A stretch of DNA of 64,000 nt, from positions 124,001 to 188,000 of the forward strand of contig JAGOAX010000007.1 of NCBI GenBank assembly GCA_017983695.1, written 5' to 3'. A program made the position numbers and the translations under genes. The notes beneath the pieces were generated by a model. That model did not search any database. It was given only the letters and a program-made list of their open reading frames with translations, and was not told the origin of the DNA. Position 1 is the stretch's first letter; each line of letters starts with the position of its first letter. This DNA comes from Ferruginibacter sp. Its GTDB lineage: Bacteria; Bacteroidota; Bacteroidia; Chitinophagales; Chitinophagaceae. This document shows positions 53,737-63,953 of the stretch, in pieces.

Positions 53737-54414
53737 ATGAAGAAGACATATTATGCCATTTTAACGCTGGTTATAGTAGGAATTTCGTGTAAAAAAACTG
53801 ACCCCTCCCCGGTAATTGTGCAAAATTACATGACTTTAACGGCCGGTAACACCTGGACCTACGAAATAACCAACAATATTACTTCAGCCACCACTACTAA
53901 TATAGTTAGCTCCACCAACAGGGATTCTACCATTACTGGTAAGGTTTACCATGTTTTTACAAATAGTAATGGCGCTGCTAATGATTATTACAATATTACT
54001 CCCGTTAGCGCAGGCAGTGATTATTATACATTCAGGAACCTTAGTGCTGCGTTACCTAATACAACACTTGAAACTGTTTACTTAAAAGACAATGCTGCTC
54101 TTGGGCTTAGCTGGAGCCAAACCGAAAATGTTGCTTTATTTTCCGGAGTGCCAACAACAGTGCCGGTAACCATTACAAATACCATTGCCGAAAAAGGTGT
54201 AAACAGAACTGTAAACGGCAAAGTGTACAGCGATGTTATACGTATTACAACTTCTCTAACTTCAACCGCATTACCTTTAGGAGCTATTGTTACAGATATT
54301 CAGTCGTATTATGCGCCTAAATATGGTCTTATTGAGAATAAAAACAAAATCGTTGTCACCACTTTACTTATTAATACAGATCAAACAACTATTTTAAAAA
54401 CTACATCTTTTTAG
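53737..54414 (+). CDS. Predicted lipoprotein, uncharacterised
   Basis: 225 residues with a signal peptide and lipobox VGISC (lipidated Cys18), then KKTDPSPVIV. The mature part is Thr/Ser/Asn-rich with repeated beta-strand patterns (YMTLTAGNTWTYEITNN, YNITPVSAGSDYYTFRN, VIRITTSLTSTA) and no Cys besides the lipid anchor. The MTLTAGNTWTYEI start resembles Bacteroidota lipoproteins of unknown role. It is divergent from infA. Confidence 0.72.
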   Translation: MKKTYYAILTLVIVGISCKKTDPSPVIVQNYMTLTAGNTWTYEITNNITSATTTNIVSSTNRDSTITGKVYHVFTNSNGAANDYYNITPVSAGSDYYTFRNLSAALPNTTLETVYLKDNAALGLSWSQTENVALFSGVPTTVPVTITNTIAEKGVNRTVNGKVYSDVIRITTSLTSTALPLGAIVTDIQSYYAPKYGLIENKNKIVVTTLLINTDQTTILKTTSF

Positions 54415-54487
54415 TACCCTCTTTACTTAAAAGTTTTGCCATATTTACCAATAGTATTAAGGCCGAACCTGTTCATTCACTGAATCC

Positions 54488-57400
54488 TTAGTTATATATA
54501 AGTTTAAATGTTTGCCTTTCTTTACTCACTAAATCGGTAATAGTTAACAGGTACACTCCTCTTTGCATCAAATTATTTCGTGGATATTGAATGCGCAGGT
54601 TTTGTGTATTTGAATATGTGGCCGAACTTATTTTTTGCCCCGTTATACTCTTTATTTCAACCAGATAATTTTTAAGTGTATTACTTTTTATTGAAATGAA
54701 CAGCATATCATTTACCGGATTTGGATAAATACTTATATCAGATTTAAAATTGTTGATTAATATAACATTCGTATATTTTATTGTATTATCAAGCGTTGTA
54801 ATCTTTAACCGGTAATAATTATACCCTGCAAATGGATCTCTATCTAAATAATAATACGAAGAAATACCAGCTGCAGCCATGATGTTATTTATAGTTTTAT
54901 AATCTACAGTATTATCAAGTTTTTTTTGCACACTGAATTCTTTAGTTTCCTTTCCACCCGTATTCCAATACAACAGGTTCCCCTGCTCTTTTCTTACCCC
55001 GGTTAAAGTAACATCAACCGGTAAAACCATATTGCAGAAACCAGTTAAAATATAATTGGCATACCGTATCATACAACCATTATTAACCACTATCCTGCAG
55101 AAATACCTGCCGGTATCAGACGGTAAAAGATTAGGGAAATATAATGATGTACCGGTACCAACAACAATACTATCGTTGGGTACAATTCTTTTATACCAGG
55201 TATATTGTGCATTGGCAATAGAATCCACCCTTAAGGTTAAACTGTGATTAAAGCATTCCACCGTATCCCAGAATACAATAAAATTAGCCAGGGGCAGTAC
55301 GCTTAAATCATATAAACTTGCATTACCACATCCATCAACTACCCTTAATCTTATAAGTGAATAAATTGTACCGTTATTAATATTGAAATTCGGACTTGCC
55401 TGTGGAGCAGTAACAATACTTGGCGAAGCTGGAACACTGCCTATAATTTCATAAGTATACGGCGCTATACCGCCTGAAACATTCACACTTACACTAAAGC
55501 TGTTATTATCACATTGGTAAGCATTTGATCCCGATAAAACCGGGAAGATATAAGGCCTTACCACAATGGTATCATACACATGTTTATTACAATCGTTAAT
55601 ATAAGTATCGAAAATGAAAGTTGCAGGTTCAAGATTTAAAAAAGTAAAATTATATCCTGAACTTAAGGAAGCGTTTATTGAAACAGGCAATCCATTCTTC
55701 TTAATAATTTTTGGTGTTATATCGCCGCCAATGTTATTGTTGGTAATGTTTACCAAAACATCTGCAGATCCATTTGGCCAAATTCCAGTTGGGCACTTAG
55801 GAGAAATTGTAATTACCCTGTCTACAATACTTATAACAGGTGCTATTTCCAAAGAATCCAAATTACCACATTGGTCTCTTACCACAATTTTATATTTTAA
55901 TGGTACAGGTAAACCAGGCATATTATTAAACGTATAACTGGAGCTGCTTGTAAAAACCGATTGCAATAAAACTCCTGCCGGAGAATACAATGAGACTGTA
56001 AAAACAGGGATACCGGAATTAATATCAACTTTTAAATTTGAAGTACCCAGTATTGTACAGGATTTTTTTGCAGTAAGACTGATATCTGTCTTTGGTGGTT
56101 TTACATTAAAACAACGGGTAATCAGTGTGTCGTAACAGGTGGAATCGTTGCGGATTGTTATACAATAATTGCCATAAGGCAAACTTGTGAATATGCCGGT
56201 AGTATTACAACCTAATAAAATGTTCAAACTGTTATAAATACAAAATTGCGGATTATTTAAATTTTGTTTACCGGTAATTGTTGCTGTAAATCCTGCACAA
56301 TTTTTATTTGATATGGATACCGATGCCCCAACGGAAGGAATTGGACGGTTTACAGTAAAACAACGGGTAATTGTGGTATCGTAACAACTGGGATTATTTA
56401 TTATGTCGATGCAATATGAGCCGTAAGGCAAATTATCAAATACACCCGTACTGTTACAAATAATTAAAACATGATCTGGTGTAAATAAACAATATTGAGC
56501 ATTGTTTAAATTAGAAGTATCAGCAACAATTGCTGTAAATGTAGAGCAGGTTAAATTTGTTATAGTAATATTTGGACCAACACCTGGCACAGGCCTGCTT
56601 ACAGTAAAGCATCTTGTAATTGTAGTATCATAACAAGCAGGGTCATTGAATATTTTAATGCAGTACCTGCCAAAAGGAAGGTTTGTAAATACACCTGTTG
56701 AATCACAATACAGCAAAACATCACTTGAATCGTACAGGCAATAATAAGCATTGGTAAGATTTGTTTTACCTGTAATGTTTACAGTAAAACCTTTACATGT
56801 TGTTGTGATAATTACATTTGGATTAACGGAAGGCACAGGCGTGGTAACTGTAAAGCACCGGCTGATTGTAGTGTCATAACAATTGTCTCTTATCTCAATA
56901 CAGTAACTGCCATATGGTAATAAATTAAAAACACCTGTTGTGTTACATTCTATTAAAGTATGTGTGTCTGTATAAATACAATATTCCGGATTAGTCAGAT
57001 TTACCTGTCCGGTTATTGTAGCCGTAAAAGTAGAACAAGCCTTATTGGTAATTGCTACCGCAGCATTTACATTTGGTTTGTAGGGATCTGTCCATATAAC
57101 CGATTTTATATTACCACATTTATCTTTTACAAAAAATTTTACGCTGTGTTTATTCCCGATATAATAATTAAAAGTGTTTGTTGTAAACCAGGTTGTATCG
57201 CCATCGGTAACAGAAGCTCCATATAAAAACCCATTAAACACGCTGTCGGGTGTAACTTTACCCTTAATATCTTTTAAGTTAATAGTAACTGAAATACTAT
57301 CGCAACCAACTTTTGTTACCGGGTAATTGTTGATGAACCAATCATAATTTTGCACCGCAATACCTCTTGTTTGAATGGCTCCGCAGGAATCAGTAAGCTG

Positions 57401-57925
57401 AATTAAGTAATTGCCGCTTATTAAACCTGTAAAGTTTCCTGACAAACTAATGATACCAATCCCGGAAGCTGATGGAGCAACAATTTGATAAGAAAATGGC
57501 GCTCTACCAAAGCTTTGCCCTGTTACGGTTATTGTACCATCATTTCCATTTATACAGGTTACATCTGTTGAAACCATTGTGAAATTTGGAGCAGCATAAT
57601 CCCCGGCTATAGTTATGCTATCCTGATCATAAATACAATTTGCTATAACATCTTTTATTATTATTAAGTACCTGCCCGCAGACAGCCCGGTTATAAGGCT
57701 ACTGGAAGTAAAATTTGTTACTACCGGACCAGATGCTTTATACTCGTAGTTGCCGGATCCTCCTGTTGCATTTATTTGCACTGAGCCGGTTGCTGCACAA
57801 CGGGATTCATTTGTTATGTAAGTTGCGGTTAACGATGTACATGACTGGGAAAATCCAATTTTAGGCAAAAATGAAGTGAGGGAAATTACCAGACAGTAAA
57901 CTATCAGTAAGTAGAGTTTTTTCAT
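54488..57925 (-). CDS. T9SS type-A cargo with four cysteine-rich tandem repeats
   Basis: 1145 residues. Signal peptide ending IGFSQ. SprB-like repeats come first (GSVQINATGGSGNYEYKAS; GTITVTGQSFGRAPFSYQI). Four tandem repeats of about 80-83 residues span roughly residues 286-610, each with six cysteines in the order NxxC, YC, xCNxTGVF, YGxYCI, CYDT, TRCFTV. Further beta domains follow. Near the end is a fibronectin-like segment, and then the type-A sorting domain (YPNPVNDMLFISIKS, GQKISSATYS, RGVYLLTITD, TFKLIYN). The protein is exported by T9SS and likely held at the surface. Ligand unknown. Confidence 0.9.
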   Translation of the reverse strand: MKKLYLLIVYCLVISLTSFLPKIGFSQSCTSLTATYITNESRCAATGSVQINATGGSGNYEYKASGPVVTNFTSSSLITGLSAGRYLIIIKDVIANCIYDQDSITIAGDYAAPNFTMVSTDVTCINGNDGTITVTGQSFGRAPFSYQIVAPSASGIGIISLSGNFTGLISGNYLIQLTDSCGAIQTRGIAVQNYDWFINNYPVTKVGCDSISVTINLKDIKGKVTPDSVFNGFLYGASVTDGDTTWFTTNTFNYYIGNKHSVKFFVKDKCGNIKSVIWTDPYKPNVNAAVAITNKACSTFTATITGQVNLTNPEYCIYTDTHTLIECNTTGVFNLLPYGSYCIEIRDNCYDTTISRCFTVTTPVPSVNPNVIITTTCKGFTVNITGKTNLTNAYYCLYDSSDVLLYCDSTGVFTNLPFGRYCIKIFNDPACYDTTITRCFTVSRPVPGVGPNITITNLTCSTFTAIVADTSNLNNAQYCLFTPDHVLIICNSTGVFDNLPYGSYCIDIINNPSCYDTTITRCFTVNRPIPSVGASVSISNKNCAGFTATITGKQNLNNPQFCIYNSLNILLGCNTTGIFTSLPYGNYCITIRNDSTCYDTLITRCFNVKPPKTDISLTAKKSCTILGTSNLKVDINSGIPVFTVSLYSPAGVLLQSVFTSSSSYTFNNMPGLPVPLKYKIVVRDQCGNLDSLEIAPVISIVDRVITISPKCPTGIWPNGSADVLVNITNNNIGGDITPKIIKKNGLPVSINASLSSGYNFTFLNLEPATFIFDTYINDCNKHVYDTIVVRPYIFPVLSGSNAYQCDNNSFSVSVNVSGGIAPYTYEIIGSVPASPSIVTAPQASPNFNINNGTIYSLIRLRVVDGCGNASLYDLSVLPLANFIVFWDTVECFNHSLTLRVDSIANAQYTWYKRIVPNDSIVVGTGTSLYFPNLLPSDTGRYFCRIVVNNGCMIRYANYILTGFCNMVLPVDVTLTGVRKEQGNLLYWNTGGKETKEFSVQKKLDNTVDYKTINNIMAAAGISSYYYLDRDPFAGYNYYRLKITTLDNTIKYTNVILINNFKSDISIYPNPVNDMLFISIKSNTLKNYLVEIKSITGQKISSATYSNTQNLRIQYPRNNLMQRGVYLLTITDLVSKERQTFKLIYN
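56096..57070 (-). repeat. Four in-frame tandem repeats of about 245 bp
   Basis: Encodes the cysteine-rich repeats of the T9SS cargo. Blocks such as the coding for GVF-xx-LP-(Y/F)-G and CYDT(T/L)I(T/S)RCF recur about every 240-249 bases. Confidence 0.85.
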
Positions 57926-58148
57926 TCAGGCAGGATTTAGTTTATTCTGCAACGCACTTCTTTTTGTGTTATTGCATGAATAAAAAAAAAAGGTGATTTA
58001 AGTAGAAAAACAGGGTTTTTTACTGTATGATTTATGCTTTTTACATATACAATCAGCTAAGCTATTAGTAATTTTCCGGGTGAAATACTTGGGTTTACTA
58101 ACGGTTAATACTATCGAAATTTTAAATACCAGGAAGTATAAGAATAGC

Positions 58149-58180
58149 AAAGGGGGTCGCCTGGTAAAGCAACCCCCTTT
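58149..58180 (-). terminator. Terminator hairpin after the gene at 58204
   Basis: AAAGGGGGT (58149-58157) pairs with ACCCCCTTT (58172-58180) around a 14-base loop. It lies 24 bases beyond the stop codon of the minus-strand gene, with A/T-rich flanks on both sides. Confidence 0.7.
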
Positions 58181-58203
58181 GATACTAATTTTTATTTCAT
58201 TAT

Positions 58204-58611
58204 TTAATCAAACGACTCATCATTCAAATGCACTTTTGTCATATCGTAAAAATGGTTTTGTAACTGGTGTAATGATATAGGCTGCATGATATGCCTTCTT
58301 TCATCCCTGTACCATATCTCAAATTTTGAAAAATCATTTTTTGCCGGAAGCAACATCCTGAACGCTCCTTTCATATATTTTACAGTTCCATCATCGTTAT
58401 CCTGTTTATGAAATTTAAGATTAAGTAATTGTGCTTCATCAAGCGGTATTGGGCTCAATTGCTCTGTCTCGTACCAAAACTCCTGCGCTCCTGTATCAAC
58501 ACATACCTGTTTTTCATTACCATTTAAATTGGTTACTTCTCCCTTTTTTTTGTCGCCATCGTTATCGGCAAAAAGGTAATCGCCTACTTTGATTTCATTA
58601 AATTTTATCAT
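58204..58611 (-). CDS. Conserved hypothetical protein
   Basis: 135 residues, soluble, acidic, no signal peptide. The first ~50 residues (FNEIKVGDYLFADNDGDKKKGEVTNLNGNEKQVCVDTG) read like a small SH3/KOW-type barrel. The middle has QEFWYETEQLSPIPLDEAQLLNLKF and the end HIMQPISLHQLQNHFYDMTKVHL. I recall similar proteins in other Chitinophagaceae but no function. It stands alone and has its own terminator. Confidence 0.75.
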   Translation of the reverse strand: MIKFNEIKVGDYLFADNDGDKKKGEVTNLNGNEKQVCVDTGAQEFWYETEQLSPIPLDEAQLLNLKFHKQDNDDGTVKYMKGAFRMLLPAKNDFSKFEIWYRDERRHIMQPISLHQLQNHFYDMTKVHLNDESFD

Positions 58612-58714
58612 AGCAAATCGTTTTTGTTATGCCAATTTAAGGAAATTTTTTGTTGATGAAAATTAATTTATCAGCGATTGCCGGATTAATATTGCTGCTC
58701 ATAGCCACAAAATT

Positions 58715-59872
<1,158 letters not shown>

Positions 59873-59873
59873 G

Positions 59874-59912
59874 AGAATTAAGAATTAAGAATGAAAAATT
59901 AAGCATTAAAAA
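59874..59912. repeat. Word-repeat tract upstream of hmgA
   Basis: GAATTAAGAATTAAGAATG and AAAAATTAAGCATTAAAAA repeat the unit AATTAAG directly before the minus-strand start. Confidence 0.5.
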
Positions 59913-60050
59913 CCATATCCTTAATTCCGGCAAAGTTCAAGTGATGCCAGCAGGAAAATATACTTCCAGCTGCGCTTATCAATATAGTAGGTAAAGTTGC
60001 GGTGAAATGGCATTTCTGTATCTTGCTATGTAAATCTACAAAAAAATATT

Positions 60051-60542
60051 TTGACAAGGATAGGATTAATTTCAGACACCCATGGCTTTTTGGATAACAC
60101 TGTTTTTGAACATTTCAACAACTGCGATGAAGTATGGCATGCCGGAGATTTTGGCAGTGATGTGATTGAACCGCTTAAAGCCTTTAAACCTTTAAAAGGT
60201 GTGTATGGAAATATTGATACAGCGATGATAAGGCGGGAGTTTCCCGAACAACTGGTATTTATGTGCGAAGAAGTAAAAGTGATGATGCGGCATATCGGCG
60301 GCTATCCACCAAAATACAATCCACAAACAAAAAAAGAGTTACTCATTCACCAGCCGCAGCTGTTCATCAGCGGCCACAGCCATATTTTAAAAATAATGTT
60401 TGATGATAAAATAAACTGCCTGCACATGAACCCCGGTGCAGCAGGTAAAAGCGGCTGGCATAAAGTAAGAACCCTCATCCGTTTTGTAATAGATGGAAAA
60501 AACATGAAAGACTGTGAAGTGATTGAGCTGGGAAAGCGGTAA
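60051..60542 (+). CDS. YfcE/MJ0936-like metallophosphoesterase
   Basis: 163 residues from a TTG start (the frame reads TRIGLISDTHGFLDN at once, and no ATG lies upstream in frame near it). Metal-binding motifs: LISDTHG (about residues 6-12), VWHAGDFGSDV (about 28-38), VYGNIDTA and ISGHSHILKI, ending LHMNPGAAGKSGWHKVRT. The family hydrolyses small phosphodiesters such as model cyclic nucleotides. The physiological substrate is unknown. Soluble, cytoplasmic. Confidence 0.9.
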   Translation: MTRIGLISDTHGFLDNTVFEHFNNCDEVWHAGDFGSDVIEPLKAFKPLKGVYGNIDTAMIRREFPEQLVFMCEEVKVMMRHIGGYPPKYNPQTKKELLIHQPQLFISGHSHILKIMFDDKINCLHMNPGAAGKSGWHKVRTLIRFVIDGKNMKDCEVIELGKR

Positions 60543-60607
60543 GCTAACCGCTTATGTAAAATTTCATCAAGGCCTTTGCCAACTATTTACCTTTAAAAAA
60601 AATTGCT

Positions 60608-61027
60608 ATGAAATTATACCTTCTCTGCTTTTGCTGTATAGCACTTGTAACTGCAAAAGCACAAACACCCGAACAGGAAATTGAAGCCGTTAAAACAGTT
60701 TGTAATTATTATTTAGATGGTGGCACTAATGGCGACAGCCTTATGTTTTCCAAAGCTTTTAGCCCTGGCGGGCAAATGCAGTATATGCGTAATGATACAT
60801 TGGTTGTAGTAAGCCTTAAAGATTTTATGGCACGTATGCAGCATACGCTTAAAAAAACAAACCGCACCACAAAAATTGAAAGCGTGCAGGTGTTTGGAAA
60901 TGCCGCCACAGCAAAATTAACTATTGAGTATCCTACTTTTTTCTTTCATGATATTATGAGCCTGCTTAAAACAAAAGAAGGCTGGAAAATAGTTGGCAAA
61001 ATTTTTTACCGGGAAATGAAAAAGTAA
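60608..61027 (+). CDS. Exported NTF2-like (putative lumazine-binding family) protein
   Basis: 139 residues. Signal peptide ending VTAKAQ, then TPEQEIEAVKTVCNYYLDGGTNGDSLMFSKAF, SLKDFMARMQHT and IEYPTFFFHDIMSLLKTKEGWKIVGKIFYRE. This is the NTF2-like fold of the putative lumazine-binding family; no ligand has been shown for most members. It lies 65 bases after the phosphoesterase gene on the same strand. Confidence 0.82.
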   Translation: MKLYLLCFCCIALVTAKAQTPEQEIEAVKTVCNYYLDGGTNGDSLMFSKAFSPGGQMQYMRNDTLVVVSLKDFMARMQHTLKKTNRTTKIESVQVFGNAATAKLTIEYPTFFFHDIMSLLKTKEGWKIVGKIFYREMKK

Positions 61028-61102
61028 AACAGGAAAAGTCAAAAGTCAAAAATCAAAAGTCAAAAAAAAATATTACCGCATTTTGACTTTTGACTTTTAT
61101 TT
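61028..61102. repeat. AGTCAAAA / TTTTGACT word-repeat spacer
   Basis: AAAGTCAAAAGTCAAAAATC, CAAAAGTCAAAAAAAAA on the left face TTTTGACTTTTGACTTTTA on the right, forming a long A/T-rich hairpin between two convergent genes. It could also serve as a bidirectional terminator. Confidence 0.75.
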
Positions 61103-62209
61103 TTACTCCACCCAGTCTGCAATAAAAATATTGGTATCTCTTGTGCCGCCGTTATTACGGTTGCTGCAAAAAATCATTTTTTTACCATCGGGGCTAAACA
61201 TGGGGAATGCATCAAAAGATTTTTCTTCAGAAATTTTTTCCAGTCCGCTGCCATCTTCATTTATAGTAAACAGGTTAAATGGAAAGCCGCGTTTGCTCTG
61301 GTGATTGCTGGCAAAAATTATACGTTTGCTGTCGGGCATATAAGCAGGTGCCCAGTTGGCATTACCAAATGCAGTTACCTGTTTTACTTTTTTGCCATTT
61401 ACATCTGCAATAAATACTTCCATATTTGTTGGCGCCACCAGGCCTTCGGCTAATAATTCTTTATACTCTTTAATTTCTGCCTCAGTTTTGGGGCGGCTTG
61501 CACGCCAGATTATTTTTTTCCCATCAGGGCTAAACCATGCTCCGCCATCATACCCTAATGCACTGGTTATTCTTTTTTCTTTGCCGGTTTTTAAATCCAT
61601 AATGTACAGATCAATATCGCCACCTTTAGTGCTGGTGTACAACATTTTTTTTCCATCAGGAGAAATAGTCGCTTCAGCATCGTAGCCTTTACTGGTAGTT
61701 AATTGTTTTACAATTTTACCATTAAGGTCAGCCATAAAAATATCGTAACTGTCGTACAGCGGCCAGATGTATTTATTGCCGTATTTTTTTCTGTCTGGTA
61801 CAGGCGGGCAGGTATCGGCACCTAAATGTGTAGATGCATATACCACGTGTTTACCATCTTTTAAAAAAGCGCCGCAGGTGGTACGCCCTTTTCCTGTACT
61901 TATTAACTTAGGTTCAAATTTTTCGCCGGGTGCAGGTACTTTACCAATATACATCTGGTCGCAGGGAATACCTTCTTTTAAATACGTTTTTTGAAAAATG
62001 ATCCATTTACCATCAAAACTAAAATAGGCCTCTGCATTATCGCCACCAAAAGTAAGCTGCTGCACATTGGCAAAATGTTTTTCGCCGGAGTAACGAATGG
62101 TATCAGTATAAACAGTTGACGGTTTGTGGCTGTTAGTTTGTGGTTTAAACGAACTTACCACTATTGTTAAAACAAACAATACCGCAACAAACAAAAGCAT
62201 TCTTTTCAT
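61103..62209 (-). CDS. TolB-like beta-propeller (PD40/WD40-like) protein, exported
   Basis: 368 residues with an N-terminal hydrophobic signal or anchor (LLFVAVLFVLTIVVSSF). About six PD40-type repeats follow, recognisable as EAYFSFDGKWIIFQ, DAEATISPDGKKMLYTS, DGGAWFSPDGKKIIWRA and DAFPMFSPDGKKMIFCSNR. This is the TolB/DPP-IV-like propeller. There is no peptidase domain. It is probably periplasmic or surface; function unknown. A good TATCTTTG promoter precedes it. Confidence 0.88.
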   Translation of the reverse strand: MKRMLLFVAVLFVLTIVVSSFKPQTNSHKPSTVYTDTIRYSGEKHFANVQQLTFGGDNAEAYFSFDGKWIIFQKTYLKEGIPCDQMYIGKVPAPGEKFEPKLISTGKGRTTCGAFLKDGKHVVYASTHLGADTCPPVPDRKKYGNKYIWPLYDSYDIFMADLNGKIVKQLTTSKGYDAEATISPDGKKMLYTSTKGGDIDLYIMDLKTGKEKRITSALGYDGGAWFSPDGKKIIWRASRPKTEAEIKEYKELLAEGLVAPTNMEVFIADVNGKKVKQVTAFGNANWAPAYMPDSKRIIFASNHQSKRGFPFNLFTINEDGSGLEKISEEKSFDAFPMFSPDGKKMIFCSNRNNGGTRDTNIFIADWVE

Positions 62210-62228
62210 ATCTAAAATTTTAAGGTGG

Positions 62229-62236
62229 CAAAGATA
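62229..62236 (-). promoter_or_regulatory. -7 element TATCTTTG of the TolB-like gene
   Basis: The complement of 62229-62236 is TATCTTTG, a full TAnnTTTG match, 20 bases before the start; a TTG lies about 16 bases upstream of it. Confidence 0.55.
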
Positions 62237-62293
62237 AGTTTCCTCATTTTGCCAATTGTCAGAAAATTGTCAACCTGATTAAAATCAGTGGCG

Positions 62294-62301
62294 TAAATTT
62301 G
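62294..62301 (+). promoter_or_regulatory. -7 element TAAATTTG of the TPR lipoprotein gene
   Basis: TAAATTTG lies 6 bases before the start ATG, so the leader would be very short. A TTG at 62267-62269 is 24 bases upstream, a little further than ideal. Confidence 0.5.
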
Positions 62302-62306
62302 CATTT

Positions 62307-63113
62307 ATGACAACTATCATACGACAAACCCTTTTTGCAGCTGCCCTCCTGCTGTTTTTTGTTTCCTGTAATAATGAGCAACCAGTAACAAAGCAGGACA
62401 ATACAATGCCTGCAAAGGAAAAAGAACTGAGAGATGCCATTGTTGCAAAGCCGGATTCGCTTTTACTTACCGAAAACCTTATACAATATTTCAGGGAGAA
62501 TGGTAATTACGATATGGCTATTAAAGAAACAGACAATGCTATAAAAAAAGATACGGCCAATGCAAGGCTATGGGATATTAAAGGCACTTTACATTTTGAA
62601 AACGGCGATACTACAAAAGGCGTGCTGGCAATGGAAAGATCAGTGGACTTTTTTCCCGAGCCTGCCAATATTATTATGCTGGGCAGCTGGTATGCACAAA
62701 CAAAAAATGCCGAAGCGCTGGAAGTTGCCGATGCATTATTAGTAGGTAAAAAAGCCAATGCCGAAAAAGAAGCACTCTTTATTAAAGGTTTATATTACAG
62801 CAATACCGGCGATAAAGATAAAGCCATTGCATTTTTTGATGATTGTTTAAAACTTGATTATACATTTATGTTTGCCTACATGGAAAAAGCAATACTGATG
62901 TACAACAGTGGTAAATATGAAGAAGCGATAAATATTTTGAATAAAGCAGTTACCCTGCAAAACAATTTTGATGAAGGCTATTACTGGCTGGGCAAGTGTT
63001 ACGAAAAATTAAAGAAGACAGATGCCGCTATTGAAAGTTATAAAACAGCGTTACTGTATAATGCCGATTATGCCGAGGCAAAAGATGCATTGGGAAAGCT
63101 GGGTGTGAAATAG
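62307..63113 (+). CDS. TPR-repeat lipoprotein
   Basis: 268 residues. Lipobox in FFVSCNNEQ (lipidated Cys21). The rest is helical with about six TPR units, e.g. IQYFRENGNYDMAIKETDNAIKKD, ALFIKGLYYSNTGDKDKAIAFFDDCLKLD, MEKAILMYNSGKYEEAINILNKAV and YYWLGKCYEKLKKTDAAIESYKTALLYN. It is a protein-interaction scaffold at the membrane. The partner is unknown. It is divergent from the TolB-like gene, with close facing promoters. Confidence 0.88.
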   Translation: MTTIIRQTLFAAALLLFFVSCNNEQPVTKQDNTMPAKEKELRDAIVAKPDSLLLTENLIQYFRENGNYDMAIKETDNAIKKDTANARLWDIKGTLHFENGDTTKGVLAMERSVDFFPEPANIIMLGSWYAQTKNAEALEVADALLVGKKANAEKEALFIKGLYYSNTGDKDKAIAFFDDCLKLDYTFMFAYMEKAILMYNSGKYEEAINILNKAVTLQNNFDEGYYWLGKCYEKLKKTDAAIESYKTALLYNADYAEAKDALGKLGVK

Positions 63114-63115
63114 TT

Positions 63116-63190
63116 CTCTGTTTATGGTTTGTGGTTTGTAGTTTTTGGTTTGTGGTTTGTAGTTTTTGGTTTGTGGTTTATAGTTACCGG
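63116..63190. repeat. TTTGTGGTTTGTAGTTTTTGG direct-repeat tract
   Basis: Three near-identical copies of a GGTTTGTGGTTTGTAGTTTTT unit follow the TPR gene stop, then TATAGTTACC. The words resemble those in the spacer after glmS (TTTGTAGTTTGTGG). Confidence 0.75.
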
Positions 63191-63197
63191 TTTTATA

Positions 63198-63205
63198 TAA
63201 CTTTG
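63198..63205 (+). promoter_or_regulatory. -7 element TAACTTTG of rpe
   Basis: TAACTTTG matches TAnnTTTG and is followed within 3 bases by the heptanucleotide tract, so transcription would begin inside or just before the tract. Several TTTG words lie 24 or more bases upstream. Confidence 0.5.
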
Positions 63206-63207
63206 CG

Positions 63208-63303
63208 AATTCATAATTCATAATTCATAATTCATAATTCATAATTCATAATTCATAATTCATAATTCATAATTCATAATTCATAATTCATAATTCATAA
63301 TTC
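63208..63303. repeat. Heptanucleotide tandem repeat (AATTCAT), about 13.7 copies
   Basis: 96 bases of uninterrupted seven-base repeat ending 2 bases before the rpe ATG (63306). The copies are perfect, so the tract is probably prone to slippage. Confidence 0.97.
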
Positions 63304-63305
63304 TA

Positions 63306-63953
63306 ATGCCCATCATCGCCCCATCATTATTAGCTGCCGACTTTTATAACCTGCAAGCCGAATGTAAAATGCTTAATGAAAGCCAGGCAGACTGGTATCA
63401 TTTGGATGTGATGGATGGCCGCTTTGTACCCAATATCAGTTTTGGGCCAATGTTGATTGAAGTATTCAGAAAAAATACCACCAAGATCTGCGATGTGCAT
63501 TTAATGATTGAAGAGCCGGGCAATTATGCCGAAGCTTTTAAAAATGCCGGAGCCGATATCCTTACTGTACATATTGAAGCCTGTACGCATCTGCACCGCA
63601 ATATTCAGCAAATAAAAACTTTGGGGATGCAGGCTGGTGTAGCGCTTAATCCGCATACGCCGGTTGAAAGCTTAAAAGATATTTTAGCAGATATAGACCT
63701 GGTTTGTTTAATGAGTGTAAACCCGGGCTTTGGCGGGCAATCTTTTATCCCTTACACCCTTACCAAAATTAAACAGCTGCGTAAAATGATCGACGAACAA
63801 TCATTGAATGTAAAAATTGAAATAGATGGCGGCGTAACTGTTGCCAATGCAAAATCAATTATTGATGCAGGCGCACATGTACTGGTTGCAGGCAATACTG
63901 TTTTTAAATCGGCCGACCCTAAAGCAACCATCGCACAGTTAAAAGCTATTTAG
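63306..63953 (+). CDS. rpe: Ribulose-phosphate 3-epimerase
   Basis: 215 residues: IIAPSLLAADFYNL (residues 3-16), DWYHLDVMDGRFVPNISFGP (about 31-50), DVHLMIEEP, VCLMSVNPGFGGQSFIPYTL and IEIDGGVTVANA. All metal and catalytic residues of the pentose-phosphate epimerase are in place. The leader is almost entirely the heptanucleotide tract. The stop overlaps the end of the convergent partial gene. Confidence 0.97.
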   Translation: MPIIAPSLLAADFYNLQAECKMLNESQADWYHLDVMDGRFVPNISFGPMLIEVFRKNTTKICDVHLMIEEPGNYAEAFKNAGADILTVHIEACTHLHRNIQQIKTLGMQAGVALNPHTPVESLKDILADIDLVCLMSVNPGFGGQSFIPYTLTKIKQLRKMIDEQSLNVKIEIDGGVTVANAKSIIDAGAHVLVAGNTVFKSADPKATIAQLKAI

